Assembly: GCA_009809945.1 (NCBI GenBank)
Contig: WTPW01000776.1
Coordinates: forward strand, 62,001 to 126,000
DNA length: 64,000 nucleotides
Source: Gigaspora margarita
Lineage: Eukaryota; Glomeromycota; Glomeromycetes; Diversisporales; Gigasporaceae
Direction of reading: 5' to 3'
Shown: piece after piece, positions 13,015 through 24,148 of the stretch
Position numbering within the stretch: position 1 is the first letter of the stretch
How the letters are laid out: each line of letters starts with the position of its first letter
The notes under the pieces: model-generated
Seen by the model: the letters and a program-made list of their open reading frames with translations, nothing else
Databases searched by the model: none
Told to the model about the DNA's origin: nothing
Program-made: the position numbers and the translations under genes

Positions 13015-13240
13015 TGTTATACCACCTGTACAAATGCATGAGAAAAAGAACAATTACTCTGTATGACCCTGTACAAACACAAGAGAACAAGCAAGACCAC
13101 CCTATACGAATGCAAGAGAAATGAGCAAGACCACCTTGTATGAACGCAAGAGAAGAAAAACAAATAGACCACCTACAAGAACACTAAAAATCTACACAAT
13201 ACCATCTACAAGAATACTGAGAGGCATGTCAACGACACTA
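13015..13240. repeat. Tandem repeats of about 45 bp
   Basis: Degenerate units of the form ACCACCYTGTACGAAYGCAA-GAGAA. There is no reading frame of useful length. Confidence 0.55.
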
Positions 13241-13684
13241 GCTAGTGACAATTCCAATGACAACATCAACTACAATACTAGCGATGATACCAACTAGGAC
13301 AACACCAATGCGTTGCCTTGCGCAAGGTGTTAAAAAGTCACTATACTTCATGCCAAAAAGCGTTTTTTGTAAAAATAAAATAAAAAAAATTAAAAAATAA
13401 TAAATAAAAGAAAAAAAATAAAAAAACAAATGAAACAAAATGATACTAAACAAAACAAAACAAAACAAAACAAAAAAAACAAAATGAAAATGAAAACACA
13501 ATGTAAAAGTAATAGAAGATCTAAATTATAAACAAAAAAAAATAAACAAAAATCTAATCTGATCTTGTACTATGATCATCGAAATATTTCAAAACATTTT
13601 GAAAATATTATTCAAACACACCCTTGGTATGATTCAGAGTACAGATCTACTGATCTAGCTTAATTTCCTAGTCCTAAAATATTT

Positions 13685-13800
13685 CAAATATATTCAAAAT
13701 ATTAAAAAAAAAAAGAAAAAAAAAAAAAAAAAAAAGAAGAGAAAGAAAAGGAGAAAGAAGAAAAAAAAGAAGAAAAAAAAGAAAGAGGGTTTTTTTTTTA
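13685..13800 (+). repeat. Purine tract (A/G only)
   Basis: About 90 bases of almost pure A and G (AAAAGAAGAGAAAGAAAAGG and similar) followed by a T-run. It could form triplex DNA, but no function is shown. Confidence 0.7.
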
Positions 13801-14732
13801 CCTGGTGATGGGTCAAAACACTATGTAATCATTAAAGATCTGTTAATTATTATTTATCATTTCAAATAATTCTGATTATAATCAATTTATAGATATATAA
13901 CGATTTAATATAAAAATATGATATATATCGATTTAGATATATATCAAATTTTATCCAATTAATCGATATATAACGATATTTTATAATTGATATAAAACGA
14001 TTAAGTGTTATATATTGATCAATATCTATATATAAAATTTTCTGATGCTACAATTATATAGAATTCAAATAAAAAAATTTTCATCGAACTTGGTCAAGAA
14101 CTCATAGAGATATCTTTGATGAAAATTCCTGTAAACAATTTCAATACAGCTTCTTTGTAATATGTTTTTTTTTGCTTTTTAAAAATAACCTACTGTTTAG
14201 TGATAATTTACAAGAAATTTTACTATGCTAATTAAAAAAAAATTATAATTAGACTTATAGTATATATCACAGACTAATAGAATCTCAAAGTTCATTAAAA
14301 AAAATTAAAAACTCATAAAGTTATTAATGTTTTTGTAAATTTGAATACATATGTTTTCTTAAGTTTAACCCTAAAATTTAAATGCTTCTGGAAGCACTTT
14401 CTTAAAATAAAACCTCTAAAACACAACTAAGTAAGTTGATAAAATAGGTATTCAAAAGTTTTCATTTAAAATTTAATCAAAAATGAATTAATATTGATGG
14501 TGTTATGATAATTTTTCAATTTGATTCCAGATTCAGAATTTTCTAAAATTTTCAATTTTGATGAAACCAAAAAAATCACTATCACAAACTAGATTTTCAT
14601 AAGTTCAAATAAAACAAGTTACTGCACACTAATAAAATCAATAGAAAATAGATTAAAATTTTACTTTCTAAAATTACAAGTTATTTGGTTAAATATTCAT
14701 TCATAATAGCTTTTTTTATAGTTGTTGCTTGA

Positions 14733-15395
14733 TTTCCCGAAAGTTAGTTACTCGCCAGCTCATTTTACTGACTCTATATCTCCAACAGAATGTTTCACCT
14801 ATAGCATTTTTTGTTAACAGAATCTTTCTTCGACATACCATGTTTTCAACCTCCCTTTTTCTTGACAGGACATATTTTTGAAAAGACATTTTACTGACAT
14901 GATATATTTCAGAAAGAACATTTTTCTGACATGACATGTTTCCAACATCTTTTTCTGACAAGATCTTTTCCAATTAGAATTTCATGTAGAGTGATATATT
15001 TATGTTTATTACATCATATGATTAAGCACTCAGCCTAAATTAGGGTTAGGGTTAGAGTTAGATTAGGTTAGATGATAGTATAATTTAGGCTGAGTTGATA
15101 GTGCTAGTAAACAAATAATGTAGTTGCATGATTTCACGTGATATGATGATCACTGGGTTTATCATTCTTGTCAGAAAAAGTGCATTCAATAAAACTTAGT
15201 ATCAGAGAAAAGTCAAATTAGAAATATGTCATATCAGATAAATGTCTTGTCAAAAATATGAGATTTCTAGAAAAGGAGATGTCGAAAACATAGTATATCG
15301 AGAAAAGATTCTGTCAACAAAAAGTGCTGTAGGTGAAATATTCTGTCAGGAATATGGTTTCAGTAAAATGAGCTGACAGGTAACTAACTTTCGGG
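14733..15395. mobile_element. Inverted element with reiterated GACA modules and telomere-like core
   Basis: Ends TTCCCGAAAGTTAGTTAC (14733) and GTAACTAACTTTCGGGAA (15395) are inverted. Each arm is built of degenerate modules of about 20-25 bp carrying CTGACA or GACATG (left) and TGTCAGAA or TGTCRA (right). Near the centre, flanked by a small hairpin AGCCTAAATTA/TAATTTAGGCT (15031-15093), is TTAGGGTTAGGGTTAGAGTT. There is no coding capacity. Confidence 0.65.
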
Positions 15396-15425
15396 AATTT
15401 ATACCAGAATCTTTTTTATTTGGTA

Positions 15426-15609
15426 CTGTCTACTCCTGCAATAGTCATACCCAAAATAGTCACATTTTATTGAGACTATATACTAATCATTTGCAGCAAT
15501 ATAAAATTAACTCTCATTATAATCACATGATATGACTATTATTATGTTTTTCTTGCTATAGTCACAGCATGTTTCTGCCAAACAGTGTAACTATAGTAGG
15601 AGTAGACTG
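15426..15609. mobile_element. Tc1/mariner-type MITE
   Basis: Ends CTGTCTACTCCTGCAATAGT and, inverted, CAGTCTACTCCTACTATAGT are flanked by TA (15424-15425, 15610-15611). It is related to the element at 26331-26503 (CAGTCAACTCCCGCAATAGT). Confidence 0.7.
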
Positions 15610-16798
15610 TATAGCTTCTTTATAATATACTTTTTAAAAATAGAAAAATATTTTATCAAAGATATCTCTATGAGTTCTTGACCAAATTTGATGATTTTTT
15701 TTATTTAAATTCTATATAATTGTAGAATTAAAATAAAAAAAATTCATTGAATTTGGTCAAAAATTCATAGAGATATCTTTGATGAAAGATTTTTCTATTT
15801 TCAAAAACATATATCATGTGCCAAAATTGTTTACAAAAGAAATTTGAGTCTAGTTGTAAAATAAAAAATTTAAATATCTTTGTCAATATTAATCTATTTT
15901 TGATAAAATTTTAGCTAAAAACGTTCAAATATCTATTATATCAACTTACTTAGTTAAGTTTTGGAGATTTTATTTTGAGAAAGTCCTTCCAGAAGCATTT
16001 GAATATAGGAAAAACTTGCAAAAAGGTATGCATTCAAATTTACAAAAACCTTAATATCTTCATGAGTTTTCAATATATTTCATAAAAATGAGATTATATT
16101 AGTTGATTATATGCTCTAAAAGTTTACTTAGTGCACAGTAACTTGTTTTATTTGAACTTGTGAAAATCTAGCCTATAATAGTAATTTTTCTATTTTCATT
16201 AAAATTGAAAATTTAAGAAAATTCTGAATCTGGAAGCAAATTGAAAGCATAACTTTGTCAATATTAATCTGTTTTTGATGAAACTTTAACAAAAAACTCT
16301 TGAATATCTATTCTATCAACTTACCTAGTCGTGTTTTGGAGGTTTTATTTTGTAAAAGTGCTTCTGGAAGCATTTGAATTTAGAGTAAAACTTGTACAAG
16401 TATATGCATTCAAATTTCCATAATATGCACTATAAGTCTTAGTTTAAAATTTTTTTTAGTTACCATAGTAAAATTTCTTGTAAATTATTGCTAAACTGTG
16501 GTTTATTTTAAAAAATCAAAAAAAACATATTACAAAGAAGATGTGTTGAAATTGTTTACAGGAACTTTTATCAAAAATATCTTTACAAGTTCTTGACCAA
16601 ATTTGATAAAAACTTTTTTATTTTAATTCTACATAATTTAAATAAAAAAATTATTAAATTTGTTCATGAACTTATAGAGATAATATTAATAAAAGTTTTT
16701 AAAAGTTAAAATATTTAAGTGACAAAATTGAGCTGATCTACATGTACTATGGTGCGAATAGCAAAAATCCATAGTGTAAATAGCAATTCTCTAAATTT

Positions 16799-17799
16799 AA
16801 ATGCATATAAACTCAAGCTTTTAAATGTAATAAGATAATACAAAAAGAGCAATTCTTTTTAATCTACTTAAAAAAGAAAAACATTAGAAATAAGCTAATA
16901 TTGTGTTGAAAAGGCCTTATTCAAATAAATTAAAAAACTTATTTTCTAGTAAATATTAGAGTTAAATTGGTTGTGTTATTACAAAATAATAGTATAGTAG
17001 TAAAAGAATCTTATGTTTGTAATTAAATCATAACTGCAATAGTTTAAAGAACCTCATTTTAGTAATAAAGTCTCACAACTACAATAGTATTACAGGGCCT
17101 CATGGTGTTGATTAGGTTTTATTTATACAAAGTTCTTGATTTTAATTAAGTTTTTTGTTTGTAATAACAGTACAAGAATTACTAGATACTGTACTATATA
17201 TCGTAAAGACATTATGTTGTAATTAGGCTCCAAGACTGTAAGAACCTATGAGTAAATAATAAACTATGGCTATATAATTTTGACTTGGCTATATTAATTT
17301 ATGTAAAAGTGCAATATATTATAATAGTTTAAGCTGGAATATTTTTCTATAGTCTAAATATAGTATACATTGAATTAGTACTTATAATTAATAGCTATTG
17401 TTTAAATAAAGCATCTAATTAAGCATTAATAATTGTAACTTTAGTTACTATAAAAAGACATGCAAAAAATCTTATTTTAGTAATACATGATATATAGCTA
17501 AAGTTAAGTTAATTTATATTAGAATTTACATAATTTTATAGTGAGTTACTATAAAAAATTCACTATTCTAGTTAATATAAATATAGTCAAGTTTGAGCTA
17601 ATTTGTATTAGAATATCAATTATTATAAAATGCACTTATGGTATTTTACTACTATAAATAAATTTGATTTGCAAATCTGTGTAACAAAAACAAAAAAATA
17701 AATTTTTATAAAACAAAAAATAAATTTTAATTATTTTAAGGTTAGGGTAAGGCCTGGATTTTATTGGGGCATTATAGTTAGAGAATATACCAATTAGGA
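16799..17799. other. AT-rich stretch, no gene seen
   Basis: Several variants of a TACAATAGTATTACA-like motif occur between 16980 and 17200. GGCCTGGATTTTATTGGGGC near 17750 could belong to an old LTR. Nothing is firmly identifiable. Confidence 0.35.
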
Positions 17800-18578
17800 T
17801 AATATAGATTGCTTCTTTTACAGTAATAAAATAAATTTCTGTCTCTGGTTGCTGTTATCCTTGGATATTTTTTGGGTAGTATATTTACTTGCTAGGAAGC
17901 AATTTGAATTAGATCTGATATTGGTTGCAAGATATGAGAGAATCCTATAGTAATCTTATACCAGAACTTTTATATTTCTTGCTTAAGAAATTTGAAATAA
18001 CAAATTTAGAACAGAATCTTTTAGTGCAATTAATTTAGCATTAATTATATTATAACTATTAATAGAAACTTAAATCAACTATTGATTATAAAATAGCAAA
18101 AAATGCATTTTGGCTAATATTATTTAGAATTTTAAATAATTTAATTTATTTTGTTTTTCTAAAACAACTAATTTCTTTACTAGATTTTTTGCTAGAAATT
18201 TCTTTTAACTTGGTATTCTTATGTTTTTTGAGCTTTTAGTATCAGAAAAGAAAATTTTTTTGTAACATTAACTTTGTATTTTTCTAAATTACTTTCTGAA
18301 TTACTTGATTCACTTTTAGATAATTTAGAAGATTGTGGTTCACTATATGAATGAATCTAAATATTGGGTTCAAGTTTATTTTTGCTAGATGTTGTATTAT
18401 TTTTACTATTATTAGTGTCTAAAAATAATTCATCTAAATTATATGAGTATTAACACATTTTGATTGACCTATAATTTTTTTGGTCATAAATTTGATTTAG
18501 TTTTGTAATAAGAAAATTTAGACTTGCTAGAAATCTTTTTTATAGCTTTAGTAATTTTAGTTTAATTAATTGATAATC

Positions 18579-19795
18579 CGCCTGTCAACTGGAGAAAAGG
18601 CGAAACATGGCGTGCTTCCATCTAAAACTTTTTTTCATACTAAGTTAAGGATACATGTCCACTAATTAAAAGTTGTAGAGCCCATCGAGACGCATCTAAC
18701 GGTGGTTAGATCATCCAAATCGGCTCAGTGGATGGCGAGTTATCGTCGAAAAACGATTGGCCGACTATATAAAAATCCGTGACTGCTATAGGCGAAATGT
18801 GGCGTGCTTCCATCTAAAATTTTTTTCCTTACTAAGTTAACGATACATGTCCACTAATTGAAAGTTGTAGAGCTCATCGAGACGCATCTAACGGTGGTCA
18901 GATCATCCAAATCGGCCCAGTGGATGGCGAGTTATCGCCGAAAAACGATTGGCCGACTATATAAAAAATCCGTGACGGAGATTACATATGAAAATTGCTA
19001 TAGGCGAAATGTGGAGCGCTTCCATCTAAAACTTTTTTTCTTNNNNNNNNNNNNNNNNNNNNNNNNNNNNNNNNNNNNNNNNNNNNNNNNNNNNNNNNNN
19101 NNNNNNNNNNNNNNNNNNNNNNNNNNNNNNNNNNNNNNNNNNNNNNNNNNNNNNNNNNNNNNNNNNNNNNNNNNNNNNNNNNNNNNNNNNNNNNNNNNNN
19201 NNNNNNNNNNNNNNNNNNNNNNNNNNNNNNNNNNNNNNNNNNNNNNNNNNNNNNNNNNNNNNNNNNNNNNNNNNNNNNNNNNNNNNNNNNNNNNNNNNNN
19301 NNNNNNNNNNNNNNNNNNNNNNNNNNNNNNNNNNNNNNNNNNNNNNNNNNNNNNNNNNNNNNNNNNNNNNNNNNNNNNNNNNNNNNNNNNNNNNNNNNNN
19401 NNNNNNNNNNNNNNNNNNNNNNNNNNNNNNNNNNNNNNNNNNNNNNNNNNNNNNNNNNNNNNNNNNNNNNNNNNNNNNNNNNNNNNNNNNNNNNNNNNNN
19501 NNNNNNNNNNNNNNNNNNNNNNNNNNNNNNNNNNNNNNNNNNNNNNNNNNNNNNNNNNNNNNNNNNNNNNNNNNNNNNNNNNNNNNNNNNNNNNNNNNNN
19601 NNNNNNNNNNNNNNNNNNNNNNNNNNNNNNNNNNNNNNNNNNNNNNNNNNNNNNNNNNNNNNNNNNNNNNNNNNNNNNNNNNNNNNNNNNNNNNNNAATT
19701 AGTGGACATGTATCGTTAACTTAGTATGAAAAAAAGTTTTAGATGGAAGCACGCCATGTTTCGCCTTTTCTCCAGTTGACAGGCGGGTTATCAAT
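18579..19795. mobile_element. Foldback element, copy B (contains an assembly gap)
   Basis: Ends ATTGATAATCCGCCTGTCAA and (inverted) TTGACAGGCGGGTTATCAAT. The visible left arm has at least three tandem starts of the unit (CCATCTAAAA at about 18621, 18809 and 19022; ATAGGCGAAATGTGG; GAGACGCATCTAACGGTGG). Only the last 100 bp of the right arm is sequenced. Termini read TTAATTGATAA/TTATCAATTAA, so a TTAA target is possible but not proven. CpGs are intact, unlike copy A. Confidence 0.8.
19043..19696. other. Assembly gap (654 N)
   Basis: A run of N inside the foldback element. The palindromic, tandem structure of the element probably caused the gap. Any open frame through it is meaningless. Confidence 1.
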
Positions 19796-20672
19796 TAATA
19801 TAAGGCCTTCTAATTGCTTATGCATATTTTTAACAGAATCAATATCATCATAGTAACCACTAGAATTATAATTATTACTTATACTTTATCTAAAAAGTAA
19901 TTTATATAAATTTTGTTTGCTTTTTCTTACCAGGACTAGGCTTCTTAGCTAAAATCTTTTTAGCTCACTTTATAATTTCTATAAATTGTCTAACTGCTTT
20001 AGTATTAGAATTAACATGAGATACTTGTCTTGGCTTTAGATTTTGTTTTTTTTTAAAAGCTACTTATTCTTATACAAGTTTATCAAAATTTGTATTAAAA
20101 TAAAATTGATATTGTCACTATATAGCAAATTTTAGAATAAAATATACTTCAGATAATTGTTTAACTTTATACATTTTGATTTTTTTAAGTTGAGTAATCA
20201 ACTTATTTACAGGTTTGTTAATTCCAATATATCAAGCCTTATATTGATTATCAGAAAAAAAGACTATAAAAAAATTGTAATCAAATTTTTTTTTTGTTTA
20301 TCTATTTTTGCAAGTCTTGCTAATTTGCATAATTTAGAATAGAAACAACCAACTAGATCACTTCTTTGAAGAGTTGAACCAAAATGTATTAATTGTTTTT
20401 TGTAGCCACTATATGATAATTGGTCTTAAACCAATATAATACTTGATCAAGACAAATTACTAGAACAACTACATATTATTTGCATTAGCATTTGATGTAT
20501 TGGATAATTAATTAGTTGGTTATCTATATGCAAAATCCAATCTTTATCCAATACTATTTAAGCTAGAGTTGCAATATTACTAGCTTGACTATTTGCTTGA
20601 TTTAAGACTTGTATATTCAATTAAATTGTTGTTCATTTTGTACTGTATCTAAGGCCATGCAAATTAAATTAG

Positions 20673-20857
20673 TTGATTCTCATCACATAGAACAAACAAA
20701 TAGGACCCGGCCAGCCAGCAAAAAATGTTATATTTAAAAAATTTTTAAAATAAAAAAATTTTTATAAATTTTTTTTCATACAGAATAAAAAAAATTTTAT
20801 GTAAAAAAAAATTTTAACTTCTCTAAAAAAATGATCTGGCCAGGTGATGAGAATCAA
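20673..20857. mobile_element. 185-bp MITE with TTGATTCTCATCAC ends
   Basis: Left end TTGATTCTCATCAC and right end GTGATGAGAATCAA are inverted, and the inner arms GGACCCGGCCAG/CTGGCCAGATC also pair. Flanks TTAAATTAG and TTTTATTAG may be a diverged 9-bp target duplication (7 of 9 match), which would suggest a Mutator-like origin. Confidence 0.65.
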
Positions 20858-21180
20858 TTTTATTAGTTTTTATGGTCTAAATTGGATTTTTCAGTATTAT
20901 CTAGCAAATTTATTAATTACTAATTCGCTCTTTGATATATCTTTTATAACATTCTTTAGTATCTTCTTTAAATATGTTTCAAAAAATTTATGAGTATGAA
21001 CTATATTAGCATGTTCACTAGCTACATTAATTCCTATTAATATAAAATATGATCAAAATTTTCTAATTCTTTAGTAGGGTATCCATAAAATTTTGATGTT
21101 TATATTCTGCCATTTTTATTTGTTGTATATTTGGTGAGTTATTCTATAGTACAAAAATTTGTTAATTTAAATTATTAATC

Positions 21181-22240
21181 AATTGTTTAGAATTTTGGGC
21201 CCAAGCAGGTTCATGGAAAAATTTGAATATCAAATTACAAATTTTTATTTGGATATTAGCAAAAATTTGAATAAATTTAAATAAAAACTTTTTAATATTT
21301 AAAATCACAAAAAAATTTTTTTCTATTAGAATTTAATATTTTCATTAATTAAAATACAATATATTTAATATTGTTAATAAATGTTTGCTTAAACTTAATA
21401 ACTTTTTTAGTAACTGGATATTGAAAATTAATTTTATTATAAAGTTTTAGATACATGTTTTAGATTAATTGTTAATGAAATGTATATATGAACTTTAGTA
21501 GGCTTAGTATATCTAACAATGCATTCAAAAAACAAGATTGGCCTTTTTTATTAGTTAAATCACATGTATAAAAACCTATTCTTATTGGATAAATCATGTA
21601 TACCCCCAAAAATTGGCAAAAATTTGGTGCAAAAATTTGGATTACATATATAAAAAACCTATTCTTATTAGTCACACAATTTGTCACATTTAAAATTTTA
21701 TTATATAATTTTCATAAATTACACAAATCAACGAATTTACAATTTTGAATCTATTGCCCAAACCCTAGTTAAAATACGTGTATTCCTTAAAACAATCTTG
21801 TTGTTGAAGCTTCTACAAATCTAACATTATAAATAATTTAACAAATTAACATTTTTTTATGAAATACTATGTCTTTGAAAGTGAGGTATTATTTTATATA
21901 CTTTTGCATGATTCTTTTTAAGACTGCAAGCTCATAATACAAAAACTGGTTAATTAGTTGCACAAATGCGAGAACTTTTTTCAAAATGCATCTTCAAAGG
22001 CTGATGCATTATGAGCATAATGAAGAAAAATGGAGAAACAGTTTAAGCTATTAAGTAGATCATATTTTATTTCATATTTTACTTCGTTTAAGCTAAGTAA
22101 TTTTTTTTTTTAAATAAGTTTCATACTTTATTATTCATATTAACCTTTTTTGTTACAAAAGCTTTATTTTGTACTAGCTTGGAGTTGTGTTCATTTTTTT
22201 TGGCCTTATATACTAGTTATACCATCGACGAAACTTGGTA
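21181..22240. other. AT-rich stretch without a recognised gene
   Basis: Short partial repeats only (AAAACCTATTCTTATT occurs at about 21571 and 21654). Nothing else is supported. Confidence 0.35.
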
Positions 22241-22414
22241 CAGTAAAACCTCTATAAGTGCATACTCTTGGGATCAAGCTTTAACAATATGCATTTAGAG
22301 ATCAATAAGAGAAAGTGCATTTATAGAGAGTATGTATATATTTGGGCCAGAACTTGAGCATGCATTTAAAGAGGATGTGCACTTATAGAAGGTGCAGCTA
22401 TAGAGGTTTTACTG
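22241..22414. mobile_element. Pogo/Tc1-like MITE, copy 1
   Basis: Ends CAGTAAAACCTCTATAAGTG and, inverted, CAGTAAAACCTCTATAGCTG with TA flanks (22239-22240, 22415-22416). CAGT...ACTG ends with a TA target fit the pogo/Tigger group. Interior motif CTTGGGATCAAGC is shared with copies 2 and 3. Confidence 0.8.
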
Positions 22415-22926
22415 TATAATAATTCTTTCATATAATTTATTTTATTTTATTTTATTTTCTAATAGTTTTTAGATTATATATATAGATTGGACGAATATTT
22501 AAAAGAGAAGTATTTATAAAAGTTTTATCAAACATGTAGCCGTCGATGTACAGAACATCACTGCACTTAAGTAATTAGATCAATAAGTTTCTAATCTCAA
22601 CTAGACTCAGCCGATTGCTCAATCAAATTTTCCAGTTATTTCAGATTTTAAATTAGTTGGTTTTTATAATTATGTTCTATTTTTAATAAATTTCCCTTTT
22701 TAGACTAGTTAATATTTGTAATCGACATGAAAATATGGTCTATTTTTTGAAATAATAAATTAACAATTCAGTGATTTTTTTAAAATATTATTTTATTGTA
22801 AATTTTTTGATGAATCTAAACATATATTTGAATACATATTATAACAAATTTGCAAAAGTAGACTACTGGACTATTTAATGATCAAAAAAAAAGATCAAAA
22901 AGATAAGCCCTGCTAAAATCCGCATA

Positions 22927-23072
22927 CAGTAAAACCTCTATAAGTGCACCCTCTATAAGTGCACACCCTCTCAAGTTCTGGTCCAAATATATACATGCAC
23001 TCTATAAACGCACTTTCTCTTATGATCTTTAAGTACTTGATCCCAAGAGCGTGCACTTATAGAGGTTTGCTG
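22927..23072. mobile_element. Pogo/Tc1-like MITE, copy 2
   Basis: Same termini (CAGTAAAACCTCTATAAGTG; right end diverged to GAGGTTTGCTG) with TA flanks. It is shorter than copies 1 and 3 (146 bp) through internal deletion. Confidence 0.8.
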
Positions 23073-23288
23073 TATATACAATTCTAACCTAAACCTTTAA
23101 TTCGCATATTCGCTCATGGCACTTAATTATTTTAAGTAAATATATTAATAAAAAGTTTTATTTGAAAAATAAATTTATTATATATATATATTTATAATTA
23201 TACTTTTCTAATTGTGCGATCTCTACAATGTAATCTCTGCTTTAGGCGTAAAGCATTTGAAATTTTAGAGATTAACAACCCCCATATA

Positions 23289-23462
23289 CAGTAAAACCTT
23301 CATAAGTGCACTTTCTATAAGTGCACACACTTTCTAAATGCACACTCAAGTTCTGGTCCAAATATATATATACCTTCTATAAATGCACTTTCTCTTATTG
23401 ATCTCTAAGTGCATGTTGTTAAAGCTTGATCCCAAGAGTATGCACTTATAGAGGTTTTACTG
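23289..23462. mobile_element. Pogo/Tc1-like MITE, copy 3
   Basis: Ends CAGTAAAACCTTCATAAGTG and GCACTTATAGAGGTTTTACTG with TA on both sides. It is 174 bp, the same length as copy 1. Confidence 0.8.
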
Positions 23463-23464
23463 TA

Positions 23465-24148
23465 ATTTTTCTTTTACTACAACATGTTCAGATTCGAGCC
23501 CCAGAAATACTTGGAATCATAAAGCTTTTAATGGAACTGGTAGTTTATTAATGGTTAAAAAACTTGAAATTACAATATATAAAAAATGAAACGCAAGGCC
23601 AACTTTAAGGGCATGATTCTTTTTAACTTTACTGTTTTCTTACTTTAAACTTTGAAAATTGAAAAATACTTATGAAGCTAAATCACTGTACCTTGTCATA
23701 CAAATATGGTTTCCTTTTAGGAAACCCTTGAAAATATCATTTGAAAAGTGTCTACCGTTGCAATTTACTATGAAAAATGAGTAGATCATATGAATGTCAA
23801 TCACTCAAATTTCATAATAAAAAAATTACCCCCTGATTTGCGTGACAAATCATGTGACTGTTATTGGGTTAATTATATATAACTACAAAAAATTAACAAA
23901 ATTTTGGAAATCTTTGGATTAAGTACAAAATTTTGAATAAATTTGAAAATTTTTGTTTTTATGGCCTTGGGCCCAAGTTTTTTATTTATTCTATTTATTC
24001 TATCTAATATCAAGCTGAATAACAGTAAGTAATTGATTATTTTTTTAAAATTTTTATACTTATTTTTCTGTTTGGTATATCAATTTATTATAAGATTTAA
24101 AATATGTTTAGTAATTGTTCAATTTGTTTTACAATCTTGTAGTTGCTA
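23465..24148. other. AT-rich spacer
   Basis: No gene or clear element seen. Confidence 0.35.

Larger units (their letters stand above)
11547..14047. mobile_element. 2.5-kb insertion with GATATATATCGAT ends
   Basis: The arm sequence ...TTTTAATTC stops at about 11546 and resumes as CTACAATTATATAGAATT at about 14048. The two parts are contiguous in the sister arm at 15700-15745, so everything between is an insertion. Both ends carry CATCRG-type termini and subterminal repeats of the palindrome CGATATATATCG (11571-11700, 13870-14000). Inside are a tRNA-headed sequence, TATTTGCT minisatellite, tandem Arg/Lys-rich-looking repeats and a purine tract. No transposase is seen. Confidence 0.65.
9885..16798. 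mobile_element. 6.9-kb composite element with long inverted arms
   Basis: The left end (AAATTTAGAGAATTGC at 9885) and right end (its reverse complement, ending 16798) begin inverted arms that can be followed for several hundred bases: CTATGGATTTTTGCTATTCG, then GTCACTTAAATATTTTAACT, then a palindromic module with GGTCAAGAACTCATAGAGAT. A further direct copy of the arm starts at about 14048. The interior holds minisatellites, a 2.5-kb insertion, an inverted element with a telomere-like core and a mariner-type MITE. There is no transposase frame, so it is non-autonomous or an assembly of nested insertions. No clear target duplication was found. Confidence 0.6.
17800..21180 (-). pseudogene. Decayed retrotransposon gag/pol relic, interrupted twice
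   Basis: Minus-strand reading gives coding-like stretches with stops: NKNGRI*TSKFYGYPTKEL (about 21120-21065), KPRQVSHVNSNTKAVRQF near 20030-19975, KKILAKKPSPGKKKQ near 19955-19915, and a Lys/Ser-rich segment near 18240-18150. The order fits a gag-like protein of Glomeromycotina LTR elements, by my recollection of such families. The relic is split by a MITE at 20673-20857 and by foldback copy B at 18579-19795. No catalytic motif is preserved. Confidence 0.4.

Noticed and set aside
13238-13501. 87-codon minus-strand frame
   Set aside because: Encodes Phe/Leu/Ile runs from low-complexity A-rich DNA.
14716-14973. 85-codon minus-strand frame
   Set aside because: Produced by the repeated modules of an inverted element; its repeats are DNA-level.
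15040-15075. Interstitial telomere from a chromosome fusion
   Set aside because: The TTAGGG-like repeats sit at the centre of an inverted element and a similar arrangement recurs at 51.7 kb, so a transposon origin is simpler.
18858-19724. Long open frames through the N run on both strands
   Set aside because: They exist only because N codons are not stops; the real sequence is a foldback repeat.
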